A program made the position numbers and the translations under genes. From Candidatus Pseudomonas phytovorans (GTDB lineage Bacteria; Pseudomonadota; Gammaproteobacteria; Pseudomonadales; Pseudomonadaceae): 64,000 nucleotides of DNA. The stretch covers positions 1,400,001-1,464,000 of the forward strand of contig CP119325.1 of the NCBI GenBank assembly GCA_029202525.1, written 5' to 3'. Under the pieces are notes generated by a model. That model worked only from the letters and a program-made list of their open reading frames with translations, had not been told where the DNA came from and did no database searches. How positions within the stretch are numbered: the stretch's first letter is position 1; each line of letters starts with the position of its first letter. Shown here piece by piece: positions 21,651 through 29,386 of the stretch.

Positions 21651-22266
21651 CCTTCGGGGCCAGGTTCAGCAAGGCCTGGTTGGCCCGCTCGAGAAAGGCC
21701 TGTTTGCTTTCATCAGCGTGCAGGTGCAGGGGTTCGCCAAAGCTCAGTGTGCACAGCAACGGCAGGGGCAGGGCGCGGCCCTTGGGCATCACCCTGTTGA
21801 GGTTGGCAATCCATACGGGTACCAGCTCGACGTCGGGGTTGGCCGTAGCCAGGTGGTACAGCCCGCTCCTGAACGGCATCAGCGGCTCGTCGCCCAGGTT
21901 GCGCGTGCCTTCCGGGAAGAAGATCAGCGAGTCGCCTTGGGCCACGGCTTCAAGGATCGGCTGTAGCGGGCTGCCTTGGCCTTCGCTGCGTTGGCGGTCG
22001 ATCAATACGCCGTTGAACACCTTGCGAATGAGGAAATCGCGGACCCCCGGTTTGGCCCAGTAGTCCGCGCCGGCCACCGGGCGGGTACGCTTGCGCAGCG
22101 GCTGCGGCAGTGAAGCCCATAGCAGCACGAAGTCGCCGTGGCTGCTGTGGTTGGCGAAGTACAGGCGCTGCACCGGCAGCGGTGTGCAGCCCAGCCACAG
22201 GGCGCGGGCGCCCGTGATCAGGCGGGCAGCAGAGGTGATGAGGTAGGCGGTCAGGTTGGCGAGCAT
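21643..22266 (-). CDS. 1-acyl-glycerol-3-phosphate acyltransferase-like (PlsC family)
   Basis: PlsC-type enzymes add an acyl chain to lysophosphatidate or related lysolipids. The 207-residue protein has the catalytic HX4D block NHSSHGD (His40, Asp45) and the substrate block FFPEGTR (residues 116-122). One N-terminal hydrophobic segment suggests membrane attachment. It is shorter than housekeeping PlsC. It lies between a small membrane protein and the CDP-DAG synthase-like gene in the same transcript, so it probably supplies phosphatidate for that enzyme. The true acceptor is not known. Confidence 0.87.
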   Translation of the reverse strand: MLANLTAYLITSAARLITGARALWLGCTPLPVQRLYFANHSSHGDFVLLWASLPQPLRKRTRPVAGADYWAKPGVRDFLIRKVFNGVLIDRQRSEGQGSPLQPILEAVAQGDSLIFFPEGTRNLGDEPLMPFRSGLYHLATANPDVELVPVWIANLNRVMPKGRALPLPLLCTLSFGEPLHLHADESKQAFLERANQALLNLAPKDA

Positions 22267-22276
22267 GGATCGGTGA

Positions 22277-22708
22277 TCATCCCTTCAAAGGCAGTATCAG
22301 CAGGGTAGCCAAGGCCAGCGACAGCTGCAGGCCAAGGCACACTGCCTGGCGCCGCAGCAGGCTCAACGCGGCCTGGCTGCGTTCAGGCCAGGTGCGGGCG
22401 TCTTTGGCCTGCGGTTTCAGTTTCAGCTTGAACAGGGCGCGGTCCAGGGCCTGGGTGTCTGACGCCAGGTCGTTGCTGATGGCGAGGTGGGTGAACAGTT
22501 CGGCATCTATCGCCACGCGGATAGCCCAGTACTTGTGCAGCAGGCCAAGCGCCACCAGCACGCCACACAATAGGCTGGCCCGTGGCTGAAGTGGCGCACC
22601 CAGCAACGGTGCAAGGCCGTAGGCCAGGGCCAGCAGGGTGAGGCCGTCGGACATGCGTTCCAGCTGTTTGCCACGCCCCAGCAGGCTGGCCACCACGCGC
22701 AGGTTCAT
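22277..22708 (-). CDS. Small membrane protein of the lipid cluster, function unknown
   Basis: I do not recognise this 143-residue protein. It shows two adjacent hydrophobic segments (about 22-38 and 45-60), a basic polar middle with several Lys/Arg, and a third hydrophobic segment at the end (about 120-140). No catalytic motif is visible. The ATG at 22708 overlaps the stop of the phosphatase gene by 4 bases, so it is translated with the cluster. By position it may be an accessory or scaffold for the neighbouring lipid enzymes; that is inference. Confidence 0.75.
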   Translation of the reverse strand: MNLRVVASLLGRGKQLERMSDGLTLLALAYGLAPLLGAPLQPRASLLCGVLVALGLLHKYWAIRVAIDAELFTHLAISNDLASDTQALDRALFKLKLKPQAKDARTWPERSQAALSLLRRQAVCLGLQLSLALATLLILPLKG

Positions 22709-24033
22709 GGCTGTGCCCCAAGCTGTTGCAGGGCCCGGCGATGTGCCGGATGCAGGACGATGCCGGGGCGGGCTTTGCGGATCAGTGCTTCTGCCTGCTG
22801 GGCATCGCTGCTGCGGCCGGAGAGCAGCAGCCAGGCGGCCACGGCGCTGGCGCTGCGTGAATAGCCCAGGGCGCAGCAGACCAGTACGGGGCCTTGGACG
22901 CGCATACGTTCTATGGCGTTGGCAGCTTGGCGTAGCAGGGCAACGTCTGGCGCTATCAAGTCCAGTGTAGGGAAACACTGATAGCCGAGAACTGACACGA
23001 CCTCTGTGGGAGCGCCAGCGTTTGGCAGCTCCGCACACAAATCGACAATCGCAGCAAATTTCTCCCCTTCGCCGCGCCCTGGAATCCGCCCAAGGTACAC
23101 GCCGTCGCAGACTTCATCCGCTTGCGGATGGTGTCTCGTCCACAGCCGCGAGTTGAGCCATCCGCCAGCCAGATAGGGCGCCAGCAGCCACCAGGTTGCA
23201 TTCGACAAGCGCCCATCGGCACCTTTCTGGAACCCGCCCGCACCGAACACTCCGTAGTTGAGCGCAACCAGCGCCAGCGACACGGCCGGCCAGGCCAACC
23301 ACAACCAGCCACCGCCCGTCACAACAGCGGGCACTGCGCACAACAAGGCGCCCACGGCATAACACAATGCTACCTTCCAACGCTTGGCATCGCGTGCAAG
23401 GCGCGCCTGTTGCCAGGGCAGCTGCCCCTGATACGGCCAGAGCCAGAGGCAGGCAAACCCCGCCAGTGCCCCCGTGGGTACATCGATAAAATGATGCTGC
23501 CAGGTGGTCAGCACCGACACCCCGATCAATGCCATCCAGCCATGCATCAGCCATCGCCAGGGCTGGCGCTGCACATGCCGGGCAAACATCGTCCAGATGA
23601 TCACCAGCAGCGCAATGTGCAGCGAAGGCGCCTGGTTGAACGGCTTGTCGAAGCCCATCAGCACATCGAACAGCCAGCCGAACAACCCACCCAGTTCTGG
23701 CCGCTCGAAGGTGAAGCGCAGCGGCCACAGCAGGAAGCACGTGACGCTGATCACTTGTGCGCTGAGCAGTGCCAGCGCGTGCCGGTCTATTTCCTGCCGC
23801 GTACGCGGCAGCAGGAAGGACAGCCCGTAGAGCAAATCGATCGACCAGTACGGGATGATCGTCCAGGGCCACAGCGGCATGCCGCGCTCCCAGCCGAACA
23901 CCAGGCTGCCGACGTCACTGCGCCCGGCGGTATGGTTGTTCACCAGCCCGTAGCTGAGGAAAAAAAACGGCCCCAGCAGCAGAAGCCAGAACACGCCCCG
24001 GCGGATCAGCCCTGGCTCGCGTGGTGGGCTCAT
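22705..24033 (-). CDS. ynbD: PAP2 phosphatase-dual-specificity phosphatase fusion (YnbD type)
   Basis: A 442-residue membrane protein with two phosphatase modules. The N-terminal part has several transmembrane segments and PAP2-like motifs PSLH (136-139) and QHHFID (179-184), the histidines used for lipid phosphate removal. The C-terminal soluble part is a dual-specificity/tyrosine-phosphatase fold with the active loop CALGYSR (Cys387-Arg393, CX5R). E. coli YnbD has the same pairing and similar length (about 430, from memory). A likely role is dephosphorylation of a phospholipid intermediate such as a phosphatidylglycerophosphate- or inositol-phosphate-like product. It starts immediately after the stop of the hydrolase-methyltransferase gene. 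Confidence 0.85.
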   Translation of the reverse strand: MSPPREPGLIRRGVFWLLLLGPFFFLSYGLVNNHTAGRSDVGSLVFGWERGMPLWPWTIIPYWSIDLLYGLSFLLPRTRQEIDRHALALLSAQVISVTCFLLWPLRFTFERPELGGLFGWLFDVLMGFDKPFNQAPSLHIALLVIIWTMFARHVQRQPWRWLMHGWMALIGVSVLTTWQHHFIDVPTGALAGFACLWLWPYQGQLPWQQARLARDAKRWKVALCYAVGALLCAVPAVVTGGGWLWLAWPAVSLALVALNYGVFGAGGFQKGADGRLSNATWWLLAPYLAGGWLNSRLWTRHHPQADEVCDGVYLGRIPGRGEGEKFAAIVDLCAELPNAGAPTEVVSVLGYQCFPTLDLIAPDVALLRQAANAIERMRVQGPVLVCCALGYSRSASAVAAWLLLSGRSSDAQQAEALIRKARPGIVLHPAHRRALQQLGAQP

Positions 24034-25788
24034 TCAGCGCACCCGCTGTGCCAGGCTGACGCTGAAAATGCCCCATTCATCGATGCGCTGGGCCAGCTTG
24101 CGGAAACCGGCCGCCTCGACCAACTGGTCCATTTCCGCCTGGCTGCGGCGCCGCATCACCCAGGCCTCGCCACCACGGTGGCTGGTGAGGGCGCGGGCGA
24201 TCATCTCCAGTTGCGGGTGCCACGGCTGGCCGGTGTAGACCAGATAACCGCCATCCTCCACGGCATCGGCCAGGCCAGCGAGCGAATTGCCTACCAGTTG
24301 GTTGCCGGGGAACAGTTCGTAGAGGCCCGAGACCACGGCCAGTGTGGGCGGCTGCTCCAGTGTGGCCAGGCTCTGCCGGTCGAAGGCATCGCCTTGCACG
24401 AAGCGGGCGACGTCGGCCAGGCCCTTTTCGGTGATCAGTGCGCTGCCTTGCTGCACGTTCAGCTCGCTGTAGTCGCGCAGCAGGATCGAATCCGGCAACT
24501 GCTCAAGGTCTTGCAGGGCTTCGAGGATGTAGCGGCCATGGCCGGCGGCGATATCGACGATGTGCACCGGCCGTTGTTGTTCGCGCAGGCGGGCGATGGC
24601 CAGGCGCAGCAGTTCTTCGACATGCAGCTTGCGCTGGCGAATGCCACGCCAGCCGATGGAGTCGAGGTAGTTCTGGTCGACCAGGCGCCCCAGCTTGCCC
24701 TTGCCGGTCGGTTGGTTGCGGTAAACGTAGTCGAGGGTGCTGCCTGAATCGAAGCCGGTGTCAAAGCCCAGTTTCACTCCCGCAGACAGCCCCTTGCCCA
24801 GGCTTAGCCCGGCGCGGGTGGCGCGCCAGTAAAGGTCCCGCGGCGAGTGGCGTGGCAACGGTGCGGCCAGGCTTTCGGCTTCCGCGCAGCTGGCGCCAGT
24901 CTTGTCGGCATCGAGCAGTGAGGGCGGGGCGGCGGGGCTGGCGAAGCAATGCTCCACAAACCGCTCGATGCGCTTCAGGGCATGGGCCCGGTCACGCTCG
25001 CCGAGGGTGTCGTGGAAGAAGCCCGGCAGGATGTGCATTTCCTTGCGGGTGCTGCCCAGCCGCTCGAAAAAGCGCTCCTGCGGCTGGCGCTCGACCACGA
25101 AGTCGGCCCCTGACACCAGTAACTGGGTCGGTACGTGAATGGCCTGGGCATCTGCCACCACTCGGTCGGCGGCTTCGTACAGGCCCAGCAGCATGGTCAC
25201 CGAAATAGGCCGGCTGATCAGCGGGTCGGCCACGTACGACATCACCCGCTCGGGGTCGTGAGTCAGCAAGCGGGGCTTGACGTAGCTGTTGACGAAGAAG
25301 TTACCGCGCAACGCCTTGAGCAGCTTCAGGCCAGGGCGGGCGAAGGGCACGTACAGCTTCACCTTGAACGCCGGGGAGGCCAGCACCAGGCAGCGTACCT
25401 TGGGCGCGTAGTCGTGGGCCCAAGTGGCAATCAGCACCGCACCGACGCTTTGTGCCAGCACCACCAGGTCGTGCTCGGCGATACCGTGAAGCGCCTGGAT
25501 ATGTTCGATAAAGGTTTGCACGTCACGCACACTGGTGGCGAACCCCGGGCTGTCCCCGCGTGCGCCTGGTGACTGGCCGTGGCCGCGGGCATCCCAGGCG
25601 AAGAAGTCGTAGCCCGGCATGTCCAGTTCTTCGGCCAGGTGGGCCATGCGCCCGCCGTGTTCATGCCCACGGTGGAACATCACCACGGCCCGGCGCGGCT
25701 GGTGTTCGTTGCGGGTGGCAGGCCAATGACGGTAGTGCAACTCGACACCGTCATGGGTGGAGAAGTGCAGTGCTTGCGCTTGGCGCAT
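24034..25788 (-). CDS. ynbC: Alpha/beta hydrolase-methyltransferase fusion (YnbC type)
   Basis: A 584-residue two-domain protein. The first about 300 residues are an alpha/beta hydrolase of the monoacylglycerol-lipase kind, with MFHRGHEHGGR as oxyanion region, DARGHGQSPGARGDS, and the nucleophile elbow LAQSVGAV (Ser near 114). The elbow reads AxSxG rather than GxSxG. After a linker, a class I methyltransferase-like domain shows VDIAAGHGRYILEAL as SAM-binding motif I. E. coli YnbC has the same fusion and about 585 residues. The ATG at 25788 is chosen because AAGGA lies 8 bases before it; a TTG two codons upstream is possible. It heads the contiguous part of the cluster after the phosphatidyltransferase. 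Confidence 0.87.
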   Translation of the reverse strand: MRQAQALHFSTHDGVELHYRHWPATRNEHQPRRAVVMFHRGHEHGGRMAHLAEELDMPGYDFFAWDARGHGQSPGARGDSPGFATSVRDVQTFIEHIQALHGIAEHDLVVLAQSVGAVLIATWAHDYAPKVRCLVLASPAFKVKLYVPFARPGLKLLKALRGNFFVNSYVKPRLLTHDPERVMSYVADPLISRPISVTMLLGLYEAADRVVADAQAIHVPTQLLVSGADFVVERQPQERFFERLGSTRKEMHILPGFFHDTLGERDRAHALKRIERFVEHCFASPAAPPSLLDADKTGASCAEAESLAAPLPRHSPRDLYWRATRAGLSLGKGLSAGVKLGFDTGFDSGSTLDYVYRNQPTGKGKLGRLVDQNYLDSIGWRGIRQRKLHVEELLRLAIARLREQQRPVHIVDIAAGHGRYILEALQDLEQLPDSILLRDYSELNVQQGSALITEKGLADVARFVQGDAFDRQSLATLEQPPTLAVVSGLYELFPGNQLVGNSLAGLADAVEDGGYLVYTGQPWHPQLEMIARALTSHRGGEAWVMRRRSQAEMDQLVEAAGFRKLAQRIDEWGIFSVSLAQRVR

Positions 25789-25819
25789 GATCAACGTCCT
25801 TTATGCGACGACTTTGGGC

Positions 25820-26425
25820 TCAGCGGGTTTCAGCCAGCCCTTGGCGAACCCGGTTGTAGAGGGTATAGAGCGAGAGCGCGAGGATGACCAGCAGCAAACC
25901 ATTGATCCAGCTGCCGTTCAGCAGGCCAAAGGCGACCCCGGTACCCAGCACGCCAAAGGCAAAGGCCCGGTCGCTTTTGCCCATGGGGCCGTCATAACGC
26001 CGCGAGGCGCCAGCCAGCGGGCCCATGACACCGGCGTATTCACTGAAGGTGGCACACAGCACTACCAGCACCACAAGCGTTGGCGAAACCCCGGCCAGCA
26101 GGGCAAAGGGCAGGTAGAGCGCGGCGTCGGCGATCACGTCGCAAAGTTCGTTGAGGTAGGCGCCGAGGGTGGATTGCTGGCCGAATTCCCGGGCCAGCAT
26201 GCCGTCGACGGCGTTCAGCGCCATGCGCAGCAGCATCCACACCGGTATCAGGATGAACAGCCAGGTAACGTGGGGCAGGGTGGCAAGCAGCAGGCCTAGC
26301 AATATCGACACCGCTGCGGCGGCGACGGTGACCTGGTTGGCGGTGACACCGCGGTCGTAAAGGCGCTCGACTGCCGGGCGCAGCAGGGCCTGGAAGCGCG
26401 GTTTGAGCTGGTAGATCGATGCCAC
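25820..26425 (-). CDS. ynbA: CDP-alcohol phosphatidyltransferase-like protein (YnbA type)
   Basis: Family members transfer the phosphatidyl group of CDP-diacylglycerol to an alcohol. The 201-residue protein has about six hydrophobic segments. Its motif runs NAVDGMLAREFGQQSTLG then AYLNELCD, so of the four metal-binding or catalytic aspartates the first (position 71) and third (position 92) are Asn, while Asp74 and Asp96 remain. The GTG at 26425 is chosen because AAGGA lies 7 bases before it and the length then equals E. coli YnbA (201, from memory). It is the first gene of the leftward cluster. Its alcohol substrate is unknown. Confidence 0.85.
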   Translation of the reverse strand: MASIYQLKPRFQALLRPAVERLYDRGVTANQVTVAAAAVSILLGLLLATLPHVTWLFILIPVWMLLRMALNAVDGMLAREFGQQSTLGAYLNELCDVIADAALYLPFALLAGVSPTLVVLVVLCATFSEYAGVMGPLAGASRRYDGPMGKSDRAFAFGVLGTGVAFGLLNGSWINGLLLVILALSLYTLYNRVRQGLAETR

Positions 26426-26519
26426 TGAAAAATCCTTTTTCGGGGAGCGACAAGGCGCCATTGTGTGTCAGCATGCTTCGCAGGTAAACCCGCCCCCACA
26501 GGTTTAGTGCCAACAGCCC

Positions 26520-27284
26520 ATGACTACCTTGCTCGCTTTTTACCAGAACATTGGCCCGGCCCTGTCGCTGCTGGTGGTGCTGACCTTCCTGCTGGCGGGC
26601 GCGGTGAAGGGGGTGATCGGCCTCGGTATGCCGACCATCGCCATGGGCCTGTTGGGGCTGGCTATGTCACCGGCGCAGGCTGCTGCGCTATTGATCGTGC
26701 CTTCAACCCTCACCAACCTCTGGCAGCTGGCCAGCGGCGGGCACCTGCGGGCGTTGCTGACGCGGCTGGGGCCGATGCTGGCGCTGATCTTCATTGGCAC
26801 CTTGCTGGGCAGTGCCTGGCTGGGCATCAACAGTGGCCCATGGGCCGTGCACGCGCTGGGTGCGGCCTTGCTGGTGTATGCGTTGTACGGGCTGGTCGGC
26901 CCGGGCTTGCACCTGGCACCGGCGCACGAGCGTTGGCTGGGGCCGGTCTGCGGGCTGGTGACGGGTGTGGTCACGGCGGCAACCGGGGTATTCGTGATAC
27001 CTGCGGTGCCCTACCTGCAGAGCCTGGGCCTGAGCCGTGAACAGATGATCCAGGCCCTGGGCCTGTCGTTCACGGTTTCGACCCTGGCGCTGGCCGTTGG
27101 CCTGGCCGGGCAGGATGCCCTGGGTGGCCAGGCGTTGGGTGCTTCGCTGCTGATGCTGGCGCCCGCCTTGATCGGCATGCTGGCCGGGCAGTGGTTGCGT
27201 CAGCGCATCAGCGCGCTGCTGTTCAAGCGTTGCTTCTTCATCGGCCTGGCCGCACTCGGCGGCCACTTGCTGATCAACGGCTAG
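26520..27284 (+). CDS. TauE/SafE-family membrane transporter
   Basis: A 254-residue permease of the sulfite-exporter TauE/SafE family, with about eight hydrophobic segments. The family signature appears as GAVKGVIGLGMPTIAMGLLGL near residue 25, and the half-repeat GLVTGVVTAATGVFVIPAVPYLQSLGL in the second half. Members move sulfonates, sulfite or small anions; the substrate here cannot be told. It is divergent from the lipid cluster, and its 3' end overlaps that of the converging ABM-domain gene by 11 bases. Confidence 0.82.
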   Translation: MTTLLAFYQNIGPALSLLVVLTFLLAGAVKGVIGLGMPTIAMGLLGLAMSPAQAAALLIVPSTLTNLWQLASGGHLRALLTRLGPMLALIFIGTLLGSAWLGINSGPWAVHALGAALLVYALYGLVGPGLHLAPAHERWLGPVCGLVTGVVTAATGVFVIPAVPYLQSLGLSREQMIQALGLSFTVSTLALAVGLAGQDALGGQALGASLLMLAPALIGMLAGQWLRQRISALLFKRCFFIGLAALGGHLLING

Positions 27285-27588
27285 CGCTTGATGCGCTGAG
27301 CATGTCGACCCGCTGGATATCGAAATCGCGCTCCAGGTAGTCCATGCGCTTCTCAAAGAAGGCGGCCATGTGCGGCAGGGCCGAGTGCACATCCAGCGCG
27401 GCCTGGTCGGCCCACACTTCGAAGAACACGAACAGGCTCGGGTCCTGCTGGTCGCGCAGCATGTGGTACTCGATGCAACCTGGCTCCTGGCGGCTTGGTT
27501 CGACGTAAGGGCGGAACAGGTTTTCGAACGCATCAGCCATTTCCGGGCGGGTCTTGGCTTTGAGGATGAAGGCGAACTGCTCACTCAT
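27274..27588 (-). CDS. Antibiotic-biosynthesis-monooxygenase (ABM) domain protein
   Basis: A 104-residue ferredoxin-like-fold protein of the ABM/YgiN family. It shows the typical pattern FAFILKAKTRPEMADAFENL, then EPGCIEYHMLRDQQDP, FVFFEVWAD and a C-terminal helix with HMAAFFEKRMDYL. Relatives include quinol monooxygenases and small stress proteins. mdaB lies 164 bases away on the other strand; in E. coli mdaB and the ABM protein ygiN are neighbours and act on quinones, so a shared quinone redox role is plausible. Confidence 0.82.
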   Translation of the reverse strand: MSEQFAFILKAKTRPEMADAFENLFRPYVEPSRQEPGCIEYHMLRDQQDPSLFVFFEVWADQAALDVHSALPHMAAFFEKRMDYLERDFDIQRVDMLSASSASR

Positions 27589-27751
27589 GGGGCGCTACTC
27601 GGTGATGGGTGGTGAACCGATTCTACGGCAATAATGTGATGCTGATTCGTGACTTCTGGTCAATTGTATTTTGCCCGGTCACTGCTGTATCCCGCCCCTG
27701 CGAGCCTCTAACCTGCCGACATCAAATTTTGACTCGGCCGGGGAGGCCAGC

Positions 27752-28342
27752 ATGAAAAAGATCCTTCTGCTTAATGGTGGTAAACAGTTCGCTCACTCCG
27801 AAGGCCGTCTCAACGCGACCTTGCACGAAGCGGCCATCGCTCACCTGGACCGCGCCGGTTTCGATGTGCGCCAGACCTTTATTGATGGCGGCTACGATGC
27901 TGAGGAAGAAGTGCAGAAATTCCTATGGGCCGATGTGATCATTTATCAGATGCCGGGCTGGTGGATGGGCGCGCCGTGGACCGTGAAGAAGTACGTCGAC
28001 GACGTGTTCACTGCGGGTCATGGCAGCCTGTATGCCAGCGACGGTCGTACCCGTTCGGATGCCTCGCAGAAGTACGGCAGCGGTGGCTTGGTCCACGGTA
28101 AGCAGTACATGCTGTCGCTGACCTGGAATGCGCCGCAGCAGGCGTTCGATGACCCGAGCGACTTCTTCGAAGGCAAGGGCGTGGATGCGGTGTACTTCCC
28201 GTTCCACAAGGCCAACCAGTTCCTTGGCATGACCGGTCTGCCGACTTTCCTGGCAACGGATGTGATGAAGCGCCCGGATGTGCCGGCGGCGTTGGCAGCT
28301 TATGAAGCACATCTGGACAAGGTGTTCGGCAAGGCGATCTAA
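27752..28342 (+). CDS. mdaB: NAD(P)H:quinone oxidoreductase MdaB
   Basis: MdaB reduces quinones by two electrons with NADPH and FAD and protects against oxidative stress. The 196-residue flavodoxin-fold protein starts MKKILLLNGGKQFAHSEGRL. It has WADVIIYQMPGWWMGAPW, the FAD-binding PxWW type block, and LSLTWNAP further on. The length matches E. coli MdaB. The ATG at 27752 follows GGGAGG. A LysR gene follows 30 bases downstream on the same strand, probably its regulator. Confidence 0.92.
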   Translation: MKKILLLNGGKQFAHSEGRLNATLHEAAIAHLDRAGFDVRQTFIDGGYDAEEEVQKFLWADVIIYQMPGWWMGAPWTVKKYVDDVFTAGHGSLYASDGRTRSDASQKYGSGGLVHGKQYMLSLTWNAPQQAFDDPSDFFEGKGVDAVYFPFHKANQFLGMTGLPTFLATDVMKRPDVPAALAAYEAHLDKVFGKAI

Positions 28343-28372
28343 TTCTGGCAGATACTCATCACAGGCCCGAAT

Positions 28373-29269
28373 GTGAAAACCCGATCCGAAGAACTTCAGG
28401 TATTCGTCGCCGTCATCGACTGCGGCTCGATCTCTGCCGCCGCCGAGCAGATGGGCCAGACCCCGTCCGCCGTCAGCCGCACCTTGTCGCGCCTGGAGGG
28501 CAAGCTGGGTACCACCCTGGTCAACCGCACCACCCGGCGCATGGACCTCACGGAAGAAGGCCGCTATTTCCTTGAGCGCTCGCGGCAGGTTCTGCAACAG
28601 ATGGAGGAGATGGAAGAGCGTCTGTCGATAAACCAACAGACGCCCACCGGGCGCTTGCGCATCAACGCCGCTGCGCCGTTCATGCTGCATGCCATCCTGC
28701 CGTGGATCGGTGAGTTCCGTCGCGAGTACCCGGGCATCGAGCTGGAACTGAACACCGATGATCTGATCATCGACCTGCTGGAGCAAAGCACCGATGTGGC
28801 GATCCGCATTGGCGAACTGGCCGATTCCAGCCTGCACGCCCGCAACCTGGGTTGCAGCCCGGTGCAGGTGCTGGCCAGCCCGGCCTACCTTGAGCAGCAT
28901 GGCACGCCGCAGCGGGTCGAAGACCTGGCCAACCACTGTCTGCTCGGTTTCAGTCAGCCCGAATCGCTCAACCATTGGCCACTGCGCCACGCCCAGGGTG
29001 ACCGCTTCAACATCCGCCCGGCGCTGATCGCTTCCAGCGGTGAAACCCTGCGTCAGCTGGCATTGGCCGGCGAGGGCATCGTCAGCCTGTCGCACTTCAT
29101 GACCCACGAGGATATTCGCACCGGGCGTTTGCAGGTGCTGCTGGCAGAGGCGAACAACGGCTATCGCCAGCCGATCCACGCGGTGTACTACCGCAACACC
29201 CAGTTGGCCCTGCGTATTCAGTGCTTCCTCGATTTCATCCAGCGCAAGCTGGCGATGTACGCCTGCTGA
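28373..29269 (+). CDS. LysR-family regulator downstream of mdaB
   Basis: A 298-residue LysR-type regulator of the CrgA/DmlR-like subgroup. Its helix-turn-helix reads SISAAAEQMGQTPSAVSRTLSRLE, followed by TRRMDLTEEGRYF and the inducer-binding domain. GTG at 28373 is the start; the overlapping ATG at 28371 is in another frame. It begins 30 bases after mdaB, so it is probably co-transcribed with it and may respond to quinones or oxidative stress. No ligand can be assigned. Confidence 0.88.
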   Translation: MKTRSEELQVFVAVIDCGSISAAAEQMGQTPSAVSRTLSRLEGKLGTTLVNRTTRRMDLTEEGRYFLERSRQVLQQMEEMEERLSINQQTPTGRLRINAAAPFMLHAILPWIGEFRREYPGIELELNTDDLIIDLLEQSTDVAIRIGELADSSLHARNLGCSPVQVLASPAYLEQHGTPQRVEDLANHCLLGFSQPESLNHWPLRHAQGDRFNIRPALIASSGETLRQLALAGEGIVSLSHFMTHEDIRTGRLQVLLAEANNGYRQPIHAVYYRNTQLALRIQCFLDFIQRKLAMYAC

Positions 29270-29386
29270 GTTGCCTGAACGCGACAGATCCTGTCCACAG
29301 GCGGCGAAATTTCCTACGGTTGATTGCACAGTCGAAACGCTTCGGCCTTACTGACTGCTCAACAAAAACAACACCAAGGAAGTGTC

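Noticed and set aside
22981..23050. REP-like CTCTGTGGGAGCGCC inside the YnbD-like gene
   Set aside because: Only the constant end is similar; the stem is missing and the reading frame is intact, so it may be chance.
23122..24747. A 541-codon open frame antisense to the YnbD- and YnbC-like genes
   Set aside because: Composition is typical of a shadow frame (many His, Gln, Pro, Arg) and both opposite genes have intact motifs.
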